Of a DNA stretch of 64,000 nucleotides, positions 1-11,624 are shown in pieces. Below the pieces are notes generated by a model. The model had not been told where the DNA came from, searched no databases, and saw only the letters and a program-made list of their open reading frames with translations. The stretch lies in contig CM057832.1 of assembly GCA_030068075.1 (NCBI GenBank), positions 75,949,002-76,013,001 of the forward strand, in the 5' to 3' direction. Both the position numbers and the translations under genes were made by a program. Each line of letters starts with the position of its first letter. Position 1 is the stretch's first letter. Source of the DNA: Paguma larvata (taxonomy: Eukaryota > Chordata > Mammalia > Carnivora > Viverridae).

Positions 1-150
1 TTAATTTCTTTTTTCTTTTTTCAATTTAAATAGTTTATTTCAAATTGGTTTACATATAACACCCAGTGTTCATCCCAACACGTGCCCTCTTTAATGCCCG
101 TCACCCCCTCTCCCCCCTCCCTCACCCCCTCACCCTTGGTTTGTTCTTAC
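1..150 (-). mobile_element. LINE-1 3' UTR fragment, antisense
   Basis: The minus strand reads as the 3' end of a carnivore LINE-1. On the plus strand there is T-rich sequence, then a diverged caaattggtttacatataac, then cacccagtgttcatcccaac and a C-rich CCCTC stretch. The same order recurs at 3.65 and 19.44 kb. ttaatttct occurs at 1-9 and again at 151-159, which would make a 9-bp target-site duplication. The copy would then be a heavily 5'-truncated insertion of about 140 bases. The left edge lies at the window boundary, so a longer tail cannot be excluded. Confidence 0.75.
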
Positions 151-159
151 TTAATTTCT

Positions 160-2397
160 AGTAAAGATAATAACAGGGTCATAGTTCCACCTGAAATCAT
201 ACACCATTCTGTGTCCAACCCAAAACACACTAACCCCTTCACCAGGAAGAGGTAGAATCCTCAAGTGATGTTTATTCTCCTTAATTTAAATACTATCATA
301 TTACGTACCATGATGTAAAATTTGCAGCACTTAAATATTATAATAAGTCAGTACATGATATGATAATCAGTAAATTGTTAATTATGAAAATAAGTCAGTA
401 CATCTTATGTTATATGATAAGGGAATAAAACAAGCAGGAAAAACAATAAATTTGCTTAATAAACATCAATATAGCATATATTAATTGCATATATCCTTAT
501 ATGTTATATAATGTTAATATATTATTGATTATATTAATCTATGATTAATATAAGTCATATACATTAAAATATATATAAGAAACATTCATAACAGAATAAG
601 GAAGAAGGTTTGACAATTAGGGTACTCATGTCTGTAACCAGTCACATGGTCGTAGCTTGCAGTTATAATGGTCTTCTACTACTACCCATTCTGCATTCTG
701 TTTGCCTTCAGCAAGTCTTTTAATACTGCATGGTTCTTTACCTAGCAATGCGACCTAAACCTTCATTTCTGAATCTAGGCCAACAATAGTCCTGCCTGGC
801 CTGAGGTTTTACAGCTTTTTAACTCAATCCCTGGGTGTGATAATACTGTCTCTTGTTTGCCAGACTTACTCTTCCTTACCTTCATTGTAGAATAGCAGTC
901 CATATTTTCCCATGATGCTCTGGATTACCCCATTCTGCACATTGATTTCCTTCTTTGCTTGTTAAGTCAGAGGCATGAGGAACCTGATGTGGCCAGGCAC
1001 TCTTAATTTCCAGTTCATCAGAATCATAGTTGTATCTCCTAGTGGAATCAGTCCTCCATTTAGAACTCCATTCTCTAGGTCAGCAGAGCAAAGGTCATGG
1101 CAACAGGAAGCCAGCGCTTTGTAGGTGGGTCCCTAGGAGTAATTGTGATGTCACTCCCATTTCCACTCCTTGATTCCTGGACTCATGAATCCCAGTTATG
1201 AGATAAACAACACCATATATTTGACTCTGATTTGGAGCATAAACAGGCTTCTGAAGAGCATCTCTGCACCCTACAAAGTATTACCACCTAGCTGGGACCA
1301 TAACTGAGTCTTCATAAGGTCATTCCACCTTTATGCTAAGCCAACTGTTTCAGGATGCTAAAATCAATGAATTTCATGAGCATGAGACATCCCCCATATG
1401 GTAACAATCCATGGATCTGAGCAATGGTGTACTTTTGACTGAGCTTAAGCTTTCCATCTACACCCTGCCCATCATTCACGTGGTACATGTTTATGTCCTT
1501 CCAAGCAACGACTTGTCTCTTTTACCTTCCAGTTATTTAGAACATATATTTGCATCCAAGATCTTAATCTAACCTATGAGGGAAAAAAGAAAATTCACCT
1601 GCACCATACTGTGTATATTGCCTTTTCTGCAGTGAAATTAATCCTTTACAATATTCCATAATTAGTTTTGTTCTTTCTTTTTTCTGTCCATCTATGCCTA
1701 GATCAAATGATAATAGCGCCTTTACGAAGGAGACTTCTCTTAATGGCTATATTCTAAAACTACAGGATAAAGCTGTAGTTTCGAAATGGCTACATTTAAA
1801 CTTGACTTGAGTTTTAGATAAGTTTCCTCGCATGTAGAAATCTTCATGTTTTTGGGGAAAGAGGATCAAATGCCTTTAATTCTTCTATTTATACATACTC
1901 AAGTAAGATGCCTTATAAATGTAATTCATTTTGCCTACCTCAATAGTTGTGATTATGAAGAATATGCTTTCACGTCTGTTAAGTTTTACTAAATTCAATA
2001 ATGTTCTCTATACAGAGATACCAAGACTAACAGGACTTTTGTTTTCATATCATACATTCAGAATTGTAGTACCAGTCAGAATAAAGGCTGTACATAATTA
2101 CTCATGTTTGATTTGAATTATGAAGGCTGAATATACGGGTGCAAAGTAGACAGAGAAGAGAAAGTGATGCAAGGCAGGGTGTAGTAGCGTGTGCACAGGC
2201 GAGGTGATATGAACAGGTATCTTGTGTCTGGGAAGAGAGAGTACTTCAGGTATGGCTCAAGTAAATGGTAGCGGGTAAGGGATGGGTGAATGTTTGGTGA
2301 CGAAATGGAGGGCAACAGAAATAGAGCTCTATCAGTATAATCCTGACATGCTTTGTTCAGGATACAAAACACTGTCTTCAAAGCTTGGTCATAATGC
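160..2397. other. Unassigned non-coding sequence, AT-rich at 290-600
   Basis: No repeat family or gene could be recognised. Bases 290-600 are strongly AT-rich, with irregular TATATTAATAT runs that make short imperfect dyads. Bases 600-1560 have mixed composition and no simple repeats, and could be a badly decayed older element. Open frames at 1931-2116 (+) and 2118-2381 (-) are short, lack coding bias and match nothing known to me. Confidence 0.5.
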
Positions 2398-2469
2398 TTT
2401 TATAGAGTAAACCATTGGGCCAAATGGGTTTATAGAGTAAACCATTGGGCCAAATGGGTTTATAGAGTA
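2398..2469. repeat. 30-bp tandem duplication, about 2.4 copies
   Basis: The 30-base unit starting tatagagtaaaccattggg occurs at 2401-2430 and is repeated without a mismatch at 2431-2460. A partial third copy (tatagagta) follows at 2461-2469. Each unit contains ccattgggccaaatgg, a 16-base near-palindrome with one non-pairing position in each arm. Perfect identity between copies points to a recent duplication or ongoing copy-number change. Confidence 0.9.
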
Positions 2470-2730
2470 CTAACATTATAAAAATTGTGTTAAAAGAGTT
2501 TTACCCTACAAGCAGCATATGTCTGGTACTGCAGAAAAAGGCACCTGGGTTCATGATGTAGAGTAGTGAATTCATTTGAATATTACAGACAAGAATGATA
2601 AATATGTTACATGAGGATTTAGGTATGGGGATAAAGTGTACAAGAGAGATTCAACAGTATTTTTCAGTTAAAATACTGTTTTATGTTTTACATATCACTG
2701 GATATGTAAAGCTTAAAAGTGGCCAACAAG

Positions 2731-2866
2731 GATCGCCTGGGTGGCCCAGTCAGTTAAGTGTCCAGATCTTGATTTCACCTCAGGTCATGATCTCACTGTT
2801 TGTGAGATGGAGCCTCGCGTTGGGCTCCGCACTGACAGCATGGAACCTGCTTGGTATTCTCTGTGG
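2731..2866 (+). mobile_element. CAN SINE, feline type, lacking the 3' CT-rich part
   Basis: The head (cgcctgggtggcccagtcag), the core (ctcaggtcatgatctcac) and the ctgacagcatggaacctgc region are present. The copy ends near ctgtggcaaac, without a CT-rich stretch or A tail. It is truncated or deleted at its 3' end and well diverged, so it is an older copy. Confidence 0.85.
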
Positions 2867-3619
2867 CAAACAAAATTGATCAACTGGATGAAAAAAGGAG
2901 AGTCCGTTAAAAAAAATAACCTGAGGAAGTGTATTGAGGGCGTTATCACTGAAATAAGATCTGTCTTAAGGCCTGACACACACGTGCACACACAGCCGAG
3001 TGTGGCGTCTTTCTTTCCAAAAAACTCCCTTTCACTCTTTAATTCATCAGCCTCTCTTTGTTAAAAGAAGAATGGTCCCGTCCCTTTCCAAAAGATACTA
3101 GGAATCTGTCTCAGAATTACTGAGGCCCATGGATGGATTATTCTGCCTAAAATGCCAATTTATTCAGTTGCTGCTTTTACCTCCAACCTTTGCCCGCCTT
3201 TCTCATCTTCAGGGTCAGTTGAATTACACGTTTTCATTGACCAATGAATAAGTGATGAGAAATTGTGAGCAGCATCCTTTCAGTTATATAGAAACTCTAA
3301 ATCAGAGTTAAAGAAAGCAATCTTTTAAATCATCAGAGTCACGACAGTGTATCCACATCTTGCTTCATCATCAAAGAACCAGCCTTTGGCTCTCTTTTAT
3401 TGACTACATTCCAAATATTAGAGGTAAAAAGCCATTTATGACTATGGAAGAAATCTTAAGATGAGAATGATATCCTTCATGGCACAAACATGTATTATAT
3501 CCACACGAAAATACCCAGTTGATAACAAAAAGAATAAAAGTCGAGACCTCCAAAACAGCAAAGGATCTGTTTCAATCTAGGAATCACGCCCACGGAGATC
3601 ACAAAAAACACCAGGGTCC
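2867..3619. other. Unassigned unique sequence
   Basis: No repeat, RNA gene or convincing coding frame was recognised. The overlapping frames near 2741-3064 read through the preceding SINE into this stretch and have no recognisable domain. Confidence 0.5.
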
Positions 3620-3633
3620 TGCTTGAGATTTTC

Positions 3634-4166
3634 TTTTTTTTTTTTAATAATTTGTTGTCAAATTGGTTTCTATACAACACCCAGTGCTCAATCCAACGAG
3701 TGCCCTCCTCTGTGCCCATCACCCACCCTCCCCCCTCCCACACCCATCTCTCCCCTCAGTTCTTTCTTATTCTTTGAGAGTCTCTCATATCATGTCTTCC
3801 TTCCTCTGTGTGGCTTTTTTTTCCCCCCTTCCCCTCTTCCCCTCCCCGCTGGTTCTCTGCTAGGTCTTCCAAAGCCTACCTATGCGTGGGAACATATGGC
3901 ATCTGTCTTTCTCTGCCTGACTTATTTCACTCAGCATAATATCCTCCAGTTCCATCCATGTTGCTACACATGGCCAGATTTCATTCTTTCTCATTGCTGC
4001 ATAGTATTCCACTGTATATATATATATATATATATACCACATCTTCTTTATCCATTCATCAGTTGATGGACACTTAGTCTCTTTCCATGATTTGGCTATT
4101 GTCGAAAGTGCTGCTATGAACATTGGGGTACACGTGCCCCTATGCATCAGCAGTCCTGGATCTCTG
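3634..4166 (-). mobile_element. 5'-truncated carnivore LINE-1 with 14-bp target-site duplication
   Basis: On the minus strand this is the last part of ORF2 followed by the 3' UTR and A tail. The tail is the T run at 3634-3645. The ORF2 C-terminus can be read from about 4150 down to 3860, with YYAAMRKNEIWP and IMLSEISQAEKD, hallmarks of the LINE-1 ORF2 end. A (TA)n run at 4014-4036 interrupts it. Perfect 14-base duplications, tgcttgagattttc, sit at 3620-3633 and 4167-4180, which fixes both ends. The copy is about 530 bases long and cannot be functional. The perfect duplication makes it one of the younger LINE-1 insertions here. Confidence 0.95.
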
Positions 4167-4589
4167 TGCTTGAGATTTTCAAGGTGATAACCAGACCAAA
4201 GAGAGAGAACACTAGGAGTGGGCCTGTGGAACTCAAACTTTAAAGGGCCATACAAAGTGGTGAGAGCAATTTTGAGGAGATTGAAGATGGAAAGGAAAAC
4301 AGATATCCCAAAAGTCTAAGAAGGAGAGAATTTCAGGGGGTGAGTGGTCGATGATGCATAATAACACACAGAACTAAAAGAAAATGAGTTCTTTAAATGA
4401 TCCACTAACCATGACCATTGAAGATAGTTACCAGTCTTATCACAAAGATGAGCAGTGTGGGGAAAGCCGTTTGAAGATGTCTCGGAATGTGTTTTTTGAG
4501 TTTCCAAACTCTGTTGTCTAATATGTTAGAGTGGAAACTGGTTATGTGGATTATAATATCATACAAGTTAATGCCAAGTAAGTTAGAAA

Positions 4590-5185
4590 GTCCCTTATAA
4601 AGTTTGACATAGGCCTTTACGCCAGCACCCAGTAATTTTACTCCTAGCAACTTATCCAAGTAAAATAAAAACATATTTTCACACACAACAACAACAACAA
4701 AAACATGACCACACTTGTTCGTAGTAGCTTTATTCATAATAGCAAAAACTGAAAACAGCCCCTGTGTCTGTCAACCAGAGAATGGATTTGTGGTATATTT
4801 ATACAATGAAGTAATACTCAGTGATACAAAGGAAAAAAAGAACAAAACAAAACAAAACAAAACACTGATATAAGTTATACCATAACTAAGTCTCAAAAAC
4901 ATTACACTAAGTGAAAATGGACACAAAAGAGTAATATTGTGTGATTCTATGTAGTCAAAGTTTTAAACAAGCTCAACTAAATGATGGTGCTAGAAGTAAT
5001 AACAGCGTTTGTGTCCGTGGTGGTGAGAGCTTGACTGGGAAGAGTCCTAGGGAACTTTCTAAGGATGGAATTATTCTTATTGTGGTAGACGTGTGGGTTG
5101 TTTAATTCTGTGCATTTGTGAAAACTCATGCAATTGTCTACTTCACATTTTATAGTATGTAAATTATTCTTTCATCAAAGACAAA
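4590..5185 (+). mobile_element. Old L1M-type LINE-1 3' end, sense
   Basis: The sequence follows the end of ORF2 and the 3' UTR of mammalian-wide L1. In order it shows a diverged cagcacccagtaattttactcct, gtagctttattcataatagc, caatgaagtaatactcagtgatac, tctcaaaaacattacactaagtgaa, and a final attttatagtatgtaaattattc. Simple insertions, (CAA)n at 4685-4702 and (AAAAC)n at 4843-4865, show its age. No open frame survives. Confidence 0.8.
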
Positions 5186-5390
5186 AAGAAACCTAATTGG
5201 ATAGGAAGAACACAGGTGAAAAATGATATTATATATAGAATCTTACCAGGATTGAGAGGGGTAAAGAGAAATATGAAGAGATGAGAGATAAGACTGAGGA
5301 AGGATTGTTATAAAATAGTGTGGAAGACTTGTACATATTAATATAAAAAAGAACATTAGAGAGAAAAATATTAGTTTTAAAGAAAGAGTA

Positions 5391-5575
5391 GGGACACTGA
5401 GGGCTCAATCAGTTAAACGTCCGACTCTTAGTTTTGGCTCAGGTCATGATCTCACGTATCCTGCGTTCAAGCCCTGCATCAGACTCTGTGCTGACGTGGT
5501 AGAGCCTGCTTGGGATTCTCTCTCCCCCTCTCTCTGCCCCCCCACAAATAAATAAATAAACTTTAAAAAAGAATA
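5391..5575 (+). mobile_element. CAN SINE, feline type
   Basis: A diverged head (gggacactgagggctcaatc) is followed by the core ggctcaggtcatgatctcac, the gagcctgcttgggattctct region, a CT-rich stretch and an (aaat)n tail. Flanking aaagaaagagta (5379-5390) and aaagaaagggta look like a duplication with one mismatch. The 5' edge is set by the first of these. Confidence 0.9.
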
Positions 5576-5589
5576 AAGAAAGGGTATTA

Positions 5590-6900
5590 ATAGAGCAATA
5601 TCCCAGAGTAGGCAGACAGGAATTGGATTAAAGTTACCAAGCATGTTTTACTCTTCTTCTCCAATGGACCACCAAAGAGACAGAGCAGGCTCAGATTTAG
5701 GGACTTAGTCCTATTAATTTATAGTGGGTTACATAATCAGTCATGAGAATAGACTAAAAATAAAAATGTCATTATTTGGGCCCCACATTCTCACAAGGAT
5801 AACAGGACCTGTGGGGCTCTGTAATTCTAAGAAGGCAGATTATTTCAATCATGTTAGAGACATAGCTGAAATGCACTCTACCCTGAACTACTGCTCTGGT
5901 AAGGACTAAGCAATGGCAGTGCTCGTCTAAAATTGTTTTTATAGAGGAAAACTCAAGCACTGCCAGAAGCTTTGCACAAGAATTACAACGGACTATGGAG
6001 ACTGATAGAAACCAAAATTGCCAGATGCATTTGGAAAGAGCTAACAGATCAGAATATGAAATGTTAACTCAAGTATGAACACTTTCATCTGGAATTTAAT
6101 GAAAAAATACTGAGTGTGAAACAACAGAAAGCAAATGAGAAATACCTAGACAATCAGGGAAACATTTTGGGAAAGTAACTTCACAATCCCATTAACTTTG
6201 GACCTAAGGGAATATGTTGGGCAAAATTATTAGGGACAAATGAACGGGAAGAAAGCAACCCTTGTACGTTTGTGCAGTGCTGTTTGGAATTTGAGCATGC
6301 ATGAGAATCACTAGAAAATCTTAAAGAACAATACTGGTTTAAATAATTGTGATAGTTCTAACACTCCAAAAACAAAGCTCTGAAGTGGCTTCATTGAAAA
6401 GTACTTGCATTTGAAACTATGCATTAGGAAACCTCATTAAAGAGACCAAATGCAAACCATCTGAGAGTAGAAAGACAGAAATGGGAAATATCCTCAAAAC
6501 CCCCCACAAAAATGTAGTAGGAAAGAAAGCTATATGCTTATATTATACACTTGGTCTTATTGGGAGTATATCTCTCTATATTGTCATTAAAAACTGGCAG
6601 TATTGTGTAAAATTCAACTTTTTAATAAATACCAATTTAAGTATTATTATTATTATTATTTTAATTTTCCCATTTCCTCCCAGTAAAATAGACTTATTAA
6701 AGTTATAGATACTTTGATTCTCCTTTTTTCCCCCTCTTACTTGTGACATAACAAGCTGTTTTTAAAATACAGATAGAAATAATGCAATGACACAGAATTT
6801 TCATTATTTTTTTTCCAATAGAGGATACAACGGTATATAAACAGTCTTTTTGTTTCTTTTTTTTTTTTTTTTTCTTTCCAAGCCCCCATGAATCTAGGAG
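5590..6900. other. Unassigned unique sequence with (TTA)n
   Basis: No gene or repeat family was recognised. A short (ATT)n run lies at 6642-6662 and T-rich tracts at 6724-6735 and 6857-6875. Frames at 5724-5909 (+), 5772-5960 (-) and 6481-6708 (+) are short, and the last is made of AT-rich read-through. Confidence 0.5.
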
Positions 6901-7206
6901 GTTGACTTAGTCTGCTAGGGCTACCATAACACAATACTATAGACTGGGAGGTTTAAGCGACAGACATTTATTTCTCAAAGTTCTAGAGGTTTCAAGGACA
7001 AGAGCCAGGTGGCAGAAGGTTTGGTTTCTCCTGAGGCCTGCCTCTCTCCTTGGCTTGTAGACAGCCATCTTCTCTCTGTGGCCTCATGTGTTTCATCTGT
7101 GTGAGTGCATCCCTGAGTCCTTCCTGTTCTTATGAGGACATTAGTCCTACTGGGTTAGAGTCCCACTTTTATGTCTTCATTTAACCATAATACCTCTTTA
7201 TAGGCC

Positions 7207-7210
<4 letters not shown>

Positions 7211-7251
<41 letters not shown>

Positions 7252-7255
7252 CTCT
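7211..7255. repeat. (TC)n microsatellite at SINE tail
   Basis: About 20 TC units with a single interruption (tcgc near the right end). The tract lies directly beyond the A tail of the antisense SINE, so it probably grew from the SINE tail or its insertion site. Confidence 0.95.
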
Positions 7256-7447
7256 TTTTTTTAATGTTTATTTTTGTGAGAGTGAGGAGGGGGAGGGCGG
7301 AGAGAGAGGGACACACAGAATCTGAAGCAGGCTCCAGGCTCCGAGCTGTCAGCACAGAACTCGACGTGGGGCTTGAACCCAAGAACCATGAGATCATGAC
7401 CTGAGCTGAAGTCTGACGCTTAACTAACTGAGCCACCCAGGTACCCC
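7256..7447 (-). mobile_element. CAN SINE, feline type, inserted in the MLT1 LTR
   Basis: In reverse: T tail, gtttatttttgtgagagtg, a GA-rich stretch, gctgtcagcacagaactcga, gagatcatgacctgagctga, and the head ctgagccacccaggtacccc ending at 7447. It is complete from head to tail. The LTR continues on both sides, so the SINE is the younger element. Confidence 0.95.
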
Positions 7448-7533
7448 TAGACCTTATCTCTAAATGCACTTACACTAGGGATAAGAGCTTCTACATATGA
7501 ATTGTGGGGACCAACGTATTTCAGTCTATAACA

Positions 7534-8164
7534 AGGATCATATCAGGTCTAATCTTGGGGACCCTATAATACTAACAACTAGAAAGGTGAAGACATAGTT
7601 AATTCATCCAGATAATATTAAGGTAGGACCTCAGGTCCCGGACATGGGGGATTAGATAGTGTGCCTTCATCAGTGTATCCTTTCACCTCTAACCCCATGA
7701 AAGTGAACCATGTCAGACTATTTCTCCTTCTCCTGGAGAGTTGACCTTTGCGATTTCTCCAGATGATATTATATAAAAATGAACCTCCACAACTTAAATG
7801 TCTCCTATTTAGAAAGGGAGGTTTTCATAAAGCAAGAAAGCCAGCCCTTATTGCCTTTTGGGCAGTGGCATCCTAATAGAATTGGAGTTGCCTTACCCTT
7901 ATGACTGTCATATGGCGGGGCTAGAAGAGACTTAATCAGGTTGATCGTGTTTATTAGTTTTAGACCTTTTTTTTTTTTTTCTTTTTTTGGTGTGTATTGC
8001 CAGATACTCTGCCTGTTCCATCCCTCTGAACAGTCCCTATTAGCAAGACAAGCCCAAATGAAGAAAGCAGAAGAGAGAAGGAAAGAAAAATCCAGATTGA
8101 TCTGGCTTGAGATACGAATGGAGGATAAAGTGGAACCTAGACTTTGAGAAGGTTGTCTCTAACA
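7534..8164. other. Unassigned unique sequence
   Basis: Nothing recognised apart from a T run at 7968-7980. The frame at 7941-8147 starts in the T run and is probably chance. Confidence 0.45.
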
Positions 8165-8376
8165 CAGGGCCTTTCAACCTTGGCACTAGTGACATTTTGA
8201 GCCAGATAATAGTTTGTTGCAGGCAAGCCATTCTATGCATTCTAGGACATTTAGCAGCATCCCTGGTTTCTACTCACCAAATGCCAGTAGTGTTTTCTGT
8301 CATGACAACTAAAAATGTCTCCAGACATTGCTAAGTGTCCTATGGGGATGAAATTGCCCCTAGCTGAGAACCACTG
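8165..8376 (+). mobile_element. hAT-Charlie non-autonomous DNA transposon, MER3-like
   Basis: The sequence begins cagggcctttcaacc and ends gctgagaaccactg, imperfect terminal inverted repeats typical of Charlie-type hAT elements. Inside are cttggcactagtgacatttt, ggacatttagcagcatccct and caactaaaaatgtctccaga, which follow the MER3 consensus as I remember it. Length is about 212 bases. Flanking 8-mers ctctaaca and ctccaaag agree at 6 of 8 positions, as expected for an old 8-bp hAT duplication. It has no coding capacity. Confidence 0.8.
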
Positions 8377-8384
8377 CTCCAAAG

Positions 8385-9226
8385 GAAAGAAGAGAAATTG
8401 AGCAGTATCACAAGAGGGGTGTAATGTCCTGTGAAGTGTTGTGTTTTCAAGTTGTTTTTGTTTTGCTTTAGGATGGAAGATGCTTGGGTATATTTAAAGT
8501 CGGCAAAGTAACTTCTAATTATCCATGGAAGGTTGACTGTATATAATTATCTCCTTGCTCTCCTGAAGCCTCACTAAAATTACAGTGATAATAAAGAATC
8601 AAAAGAGATACATATACACTCAGAAGGACAAAGGAAATAGCACAATAGGCATGAATAAATGTGCAATTTAAATCAATTTTTATTTTTTAAGCCAGAAGGG
8701 AGATGGAGTGATTTCTGAGTTAGCAGACCAGAGGAAGCCACAACTAAAGTTTCCACAGAAATATGATTAATTTACCACCAAAACACCAGAAGGTGAAAGG
8801 TAGCTCAGAAAGTGTGTGTGATGCACAGAGATAAAAGTGGGAGATTTGATTGAAAGTTTGAATTTGGAGTAATTGGGTTTACAGGTCTTCTCTCCACTTG
8901 TGCTCAACCACTTGTATTCGACCAGGGGTTACTCCCCAAATTCCAGTGAGGGGATTGGAGTCCTTCTCCTACTCCTGTAACAAACGAATCCATTGGAACA
9001 GCTCTAGTTTCGAACATATGAGGCTTAGCAGAAGGCTCAGATTTGCAAACAAAGGACACGTAATAATATCCATACTCTGTGTTGGAACCATAGTTACCCT
9101 CTTCCTCTGACATCTAGGAATACTGTGTCTGGAATTCATCTCTTGAGGCAGAACCTGGACAGTTATGATACCGACTTCATTAGTCAAACAGTTGTAAAAC
9201 TAGACAGAAAAATATGTGATTCTTTA
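8385..9226. other. Unassigned unique sequence
   Basis: No gene or repeat could be recognised. The overlapping frames at 8898-9187 on both strands are short and unrelated to any family I know. Confidence 0.45.
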
Positions 9227-9242
9227 AAAACAGTAGAAGTTG

Positions 9243-9465
9243 GGGCACCTGGGTGGCTAAGTTGGTTAAGCGTCCAACTTTGACTCAGGTCATGACCTCA
9301 TGGTTCATGAGTTTGAGTACCTCATCAGGCTCTCTGCTGATATCTCAGAGCCTAGAGCCTGCTTTGGTTTCTGTGTCTCCTCCTCTCTCTGCCCCTCCCC
9401 CACTCATGCTCTGCCCCTCTCTCTCAAAAATGAATAAATATTAAAAAAATAATCAATAAAAAATA
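9243..9465 (+). mobile_element. CAN SINE, feline type, with target-site duplication
   Basis: Complete copy: head ggggcacctgggtggctaag, core ctcaggtcatgacctcatgg, CT-rich region and (A/T)-rich tail. The flanks aaaaacagtagaagttg (9226-9242) and aaaaacaatagaagttg (9465-9481) differ at one base, so both edges are well set. Confidence 0.95.
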
Positions 9466-9866
9466 AAAACAATAGAAGTTGTTTCTTATTTATGTAAATA
9501 GTCCAAAGGACTCTGAAGTTGGTGGTATGCTCTGTTCTACACAGTAAAATCCAGACACAAGCTGTTGAGATATTCACATGTCCAACATGTGTCTTCCAAG
9601 TTTGCTGTGGGCACTGTCATCTTGACATAAGGGCAAAGAATATAGAGAATGCATTAGGACATTTTGTTAAGTTAGGTGAGGAATAGTACATATCATAAAT
9701 AAAGTCTGTCTATAGTCACGGGGTGCACCTAGGTCAGGAGCCTCACATATGTAGCCTTGCTATGCACTTACAGAAAGAATTAGGAACAGGTCTGGAGAAA
9801 GAGATAGTTCTTCTGTCATCCTGACATTTTTTTTAACCAATAAAAATGTGAATGAATTGTCACACA

Positions 9867-11620
9867 ATTCATTCTTTCATTGATTCATCTATTTACTTAT
9901 TTCAAAAAAAATGTACTGAACTTTGCCTATGTGTCAGTTTCTATGCTAATTCATAGATGAACAAGACACAATCCCTGTTTTCATTCAACTGGAACTCTGT
10001 TGGAGGGGACAGAGAAGTAGACAAGCAAACAAATATCATGCTTTCAGACAGCAGGTTCGAGAAACAAACAAAAAAAGCATGGCCAAAGGACAAAGAAGGA
10101 CAAATCGGATAATTTTTTAAAAATAGAGAGGTCAGAAAGGTTCCCCCGAGGAAGTGACATTTGAGTAAAGATGAAGTCTGGAAAGGAGAGTATTATGTGA
10201 ATATATGAACACAGAAAATTCCAGTAAAAAGCAACAGCAAATGTAGAATCCTTGAAGTAGAAACAAGAATGATGTCTTCAAGGGAGCAAAAAGCAAGAGA
10301 GAGAATACTAAGAGTAGCCATTGAGGTAAGCAAGAGATGCCTTCTAACGCCTAAGGTGTTCGAGTTTTCATTTAAATGTGTAGAGAACCACTGAAGAGTT
10401 TGAGCAGAGTTGTGAAATGATGTGATTTATCTTTTAAAGGCTGATTGTGGCTACTACAATGGGGCAAATGTAGAAAAAGCAGGGAGAGAAGAGAACTTCG
10501 CAGTAATCCGGTCAAGTGCTAACAGATTTGGATGGAAGTCATGGCAGAGGTTGTTGAGAAAAGTTTAGAATTCTTTTAATCTTTCAAGGTAGAGCCGACA
10601 GGATTTACTAATGGATTTAGCTCAAGAAGGAAAGAGAAGAATCACGCATGTTAAAGCTTAGGTTTACCACTGGAACTTCTGATAGAAGCATATTTTACTA
10701 AAATGGTACAGACTAGAGAAATTTAACCCTTTGTGGGAAATTGAGGGTTTGGCTAAGGGTAGAGATTCACAGTTGGAAGTTATTAGCATACTGACTTAGT
10801 ATGTGAAGCCGTAGATCTGGATAGATTTACAAAGAAGAGATTTACTTTGAGACCAAAGACTTCAGCTGGGACACTTTGGCATTCATTTGTCCAGAAGTTG
10901 TGGAGGAACCTGCAATATCCGCTTCAAGGAAGAGACAGGAGGCAGGAAGAAAACAAGAAGAAGCATCCCAGGATCCAAGTGGAGAAAAAAAAATCGGTCA
11001 AGGAGGAAGGAGTTTTCGACTGTGTAAGAGTTTGTATAAATAAGGATAGACAAATAACCTTTAGACTTGGGAATATGAGTGTCAAATAAGAGTGGATTTA
11101 CTGTATTATTTATTTATTCATTTAATTCTATATTTATTTATTTATTTATTTATTTATTGAGAGAGACAGAAACAACTCAGTGAGGGAAGGACAGAGAGAG
11201 AGTAAGTGAGAGAGACTCCCAAGCAGGCTCCATGCTGCCATTGCAGAACCCGAGACAGGGCTCGAACTCCCAAAACTTTGAGATCATGACCCGAGCCCAA
11301 ACCAAGAGTTGGACGCTTAACTGACTGAAACACTTAGGTGCCCCAAGAGTGGTTTTAATATACAAGTGTGACTAACTGCAGACATTTCAAAAGAGCAGGA
11401 AATTTATAAGTGGAGATTTGCTACAGAGGGACTGAGCAAAATGTAGAGGCAACTGGAGGGGAATGCGGAATCAAAGGCAGATGTGTAATCCAGCCAAAGG
11501 GGGAGAATTCTTGATCCAAGAGGAACAGAGGGGGGATATCTGTAGTATCAAAATTCCAGAGTATGCAGGAGAGGATGGGATCCTGTACGCAGGCAGAAGA
11601 ATTAGTTTTATGTAGAGACA
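9867..11620 (-). mobile_element. LINE-2, antisense, long 3' portion, split by a SINE
   Basis: The plus strand follows the reverse complement of the L2 3' region over about 1.5 kb. It starts with attcattctttcattgattc and ctatgtgtcagtttctatgc, then gaggaagtgacatttgagta, gtagagccgacaggatttac and tcaaggaggaaggagtt. Beyond the SINE it resumes with gagatttgctacagagggac and gaggggaatgcggaatcaaa. No open frame for the CR1-like protein remains. LINE-2 died before placental mammals diversified, so this is among the oldest sequence here. The right edge is approximate. Confidence 0.8.
11101..11344 (-). mobile_element. CAN SINE, feline type, in LINE-2, with target-site duplication
   Basis: In reverse: a (TTTA)n tail at 11101-11158, a GA-rich stretch, gaactcccaaaactttgaga, and the head ctgactgaaacacttaggtg ending at cccc. 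Flanks aagagtggattta (11088-11100) and aagagtggtttta (11345-11357) differ at one base. The tail has expanded into a TTTA microsatellite. Confidence 0.95.
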
Positions 11621-11624
11621 GAGG

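Larger units (their letters stand above)
6903..7533 (-). mobile_element. MLT1-type LTR (ERVL-MaLR), antisense, split by a SINE
   Basis: The minus strand matches an MLT1-class solo LTR. The plus strand opens with TG then cttagtctgctagggctac, ataacacaatactatagact and tttatttctcaaagttctag. It continues through ctcctgaggcctgcctctctcct and gtcccacttttatgtcttcattt. After the SINE it resumes with cttatctctaaatgca and ends tcagtctataaca. These are the usual LTR landmarks in reverse order. No internal retroviral region flanks it, so it is a solitary LTR. The name is from memory of the consensus, and the sub-family is not resolved. Confidence 0.85.

Noticed and set aside
600..1600. Possible internal region of an old endogenous retrovirus
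   Set aside because: No flanking LTR and no gag/pol-like frame; resemblance was too vague to support.
3623..4255. Long overlapping frames on both strands, including a 131-codon minus frame
   Set aside because: The minus frame is the LINE-1 ORF2 C-terminus read through a TA repeat into flanking DNA, and the plus frame is its shadow.
7206..7469. 87-codon minus frame and similar frames over other SINEs (9253-9444, 15825-16067, 43240-43458)
   Set aside because: These are SINE translations: WVAQLVKRPT-like starts followed by Ser/Leu/Pro-rich stretches recur in each copy.
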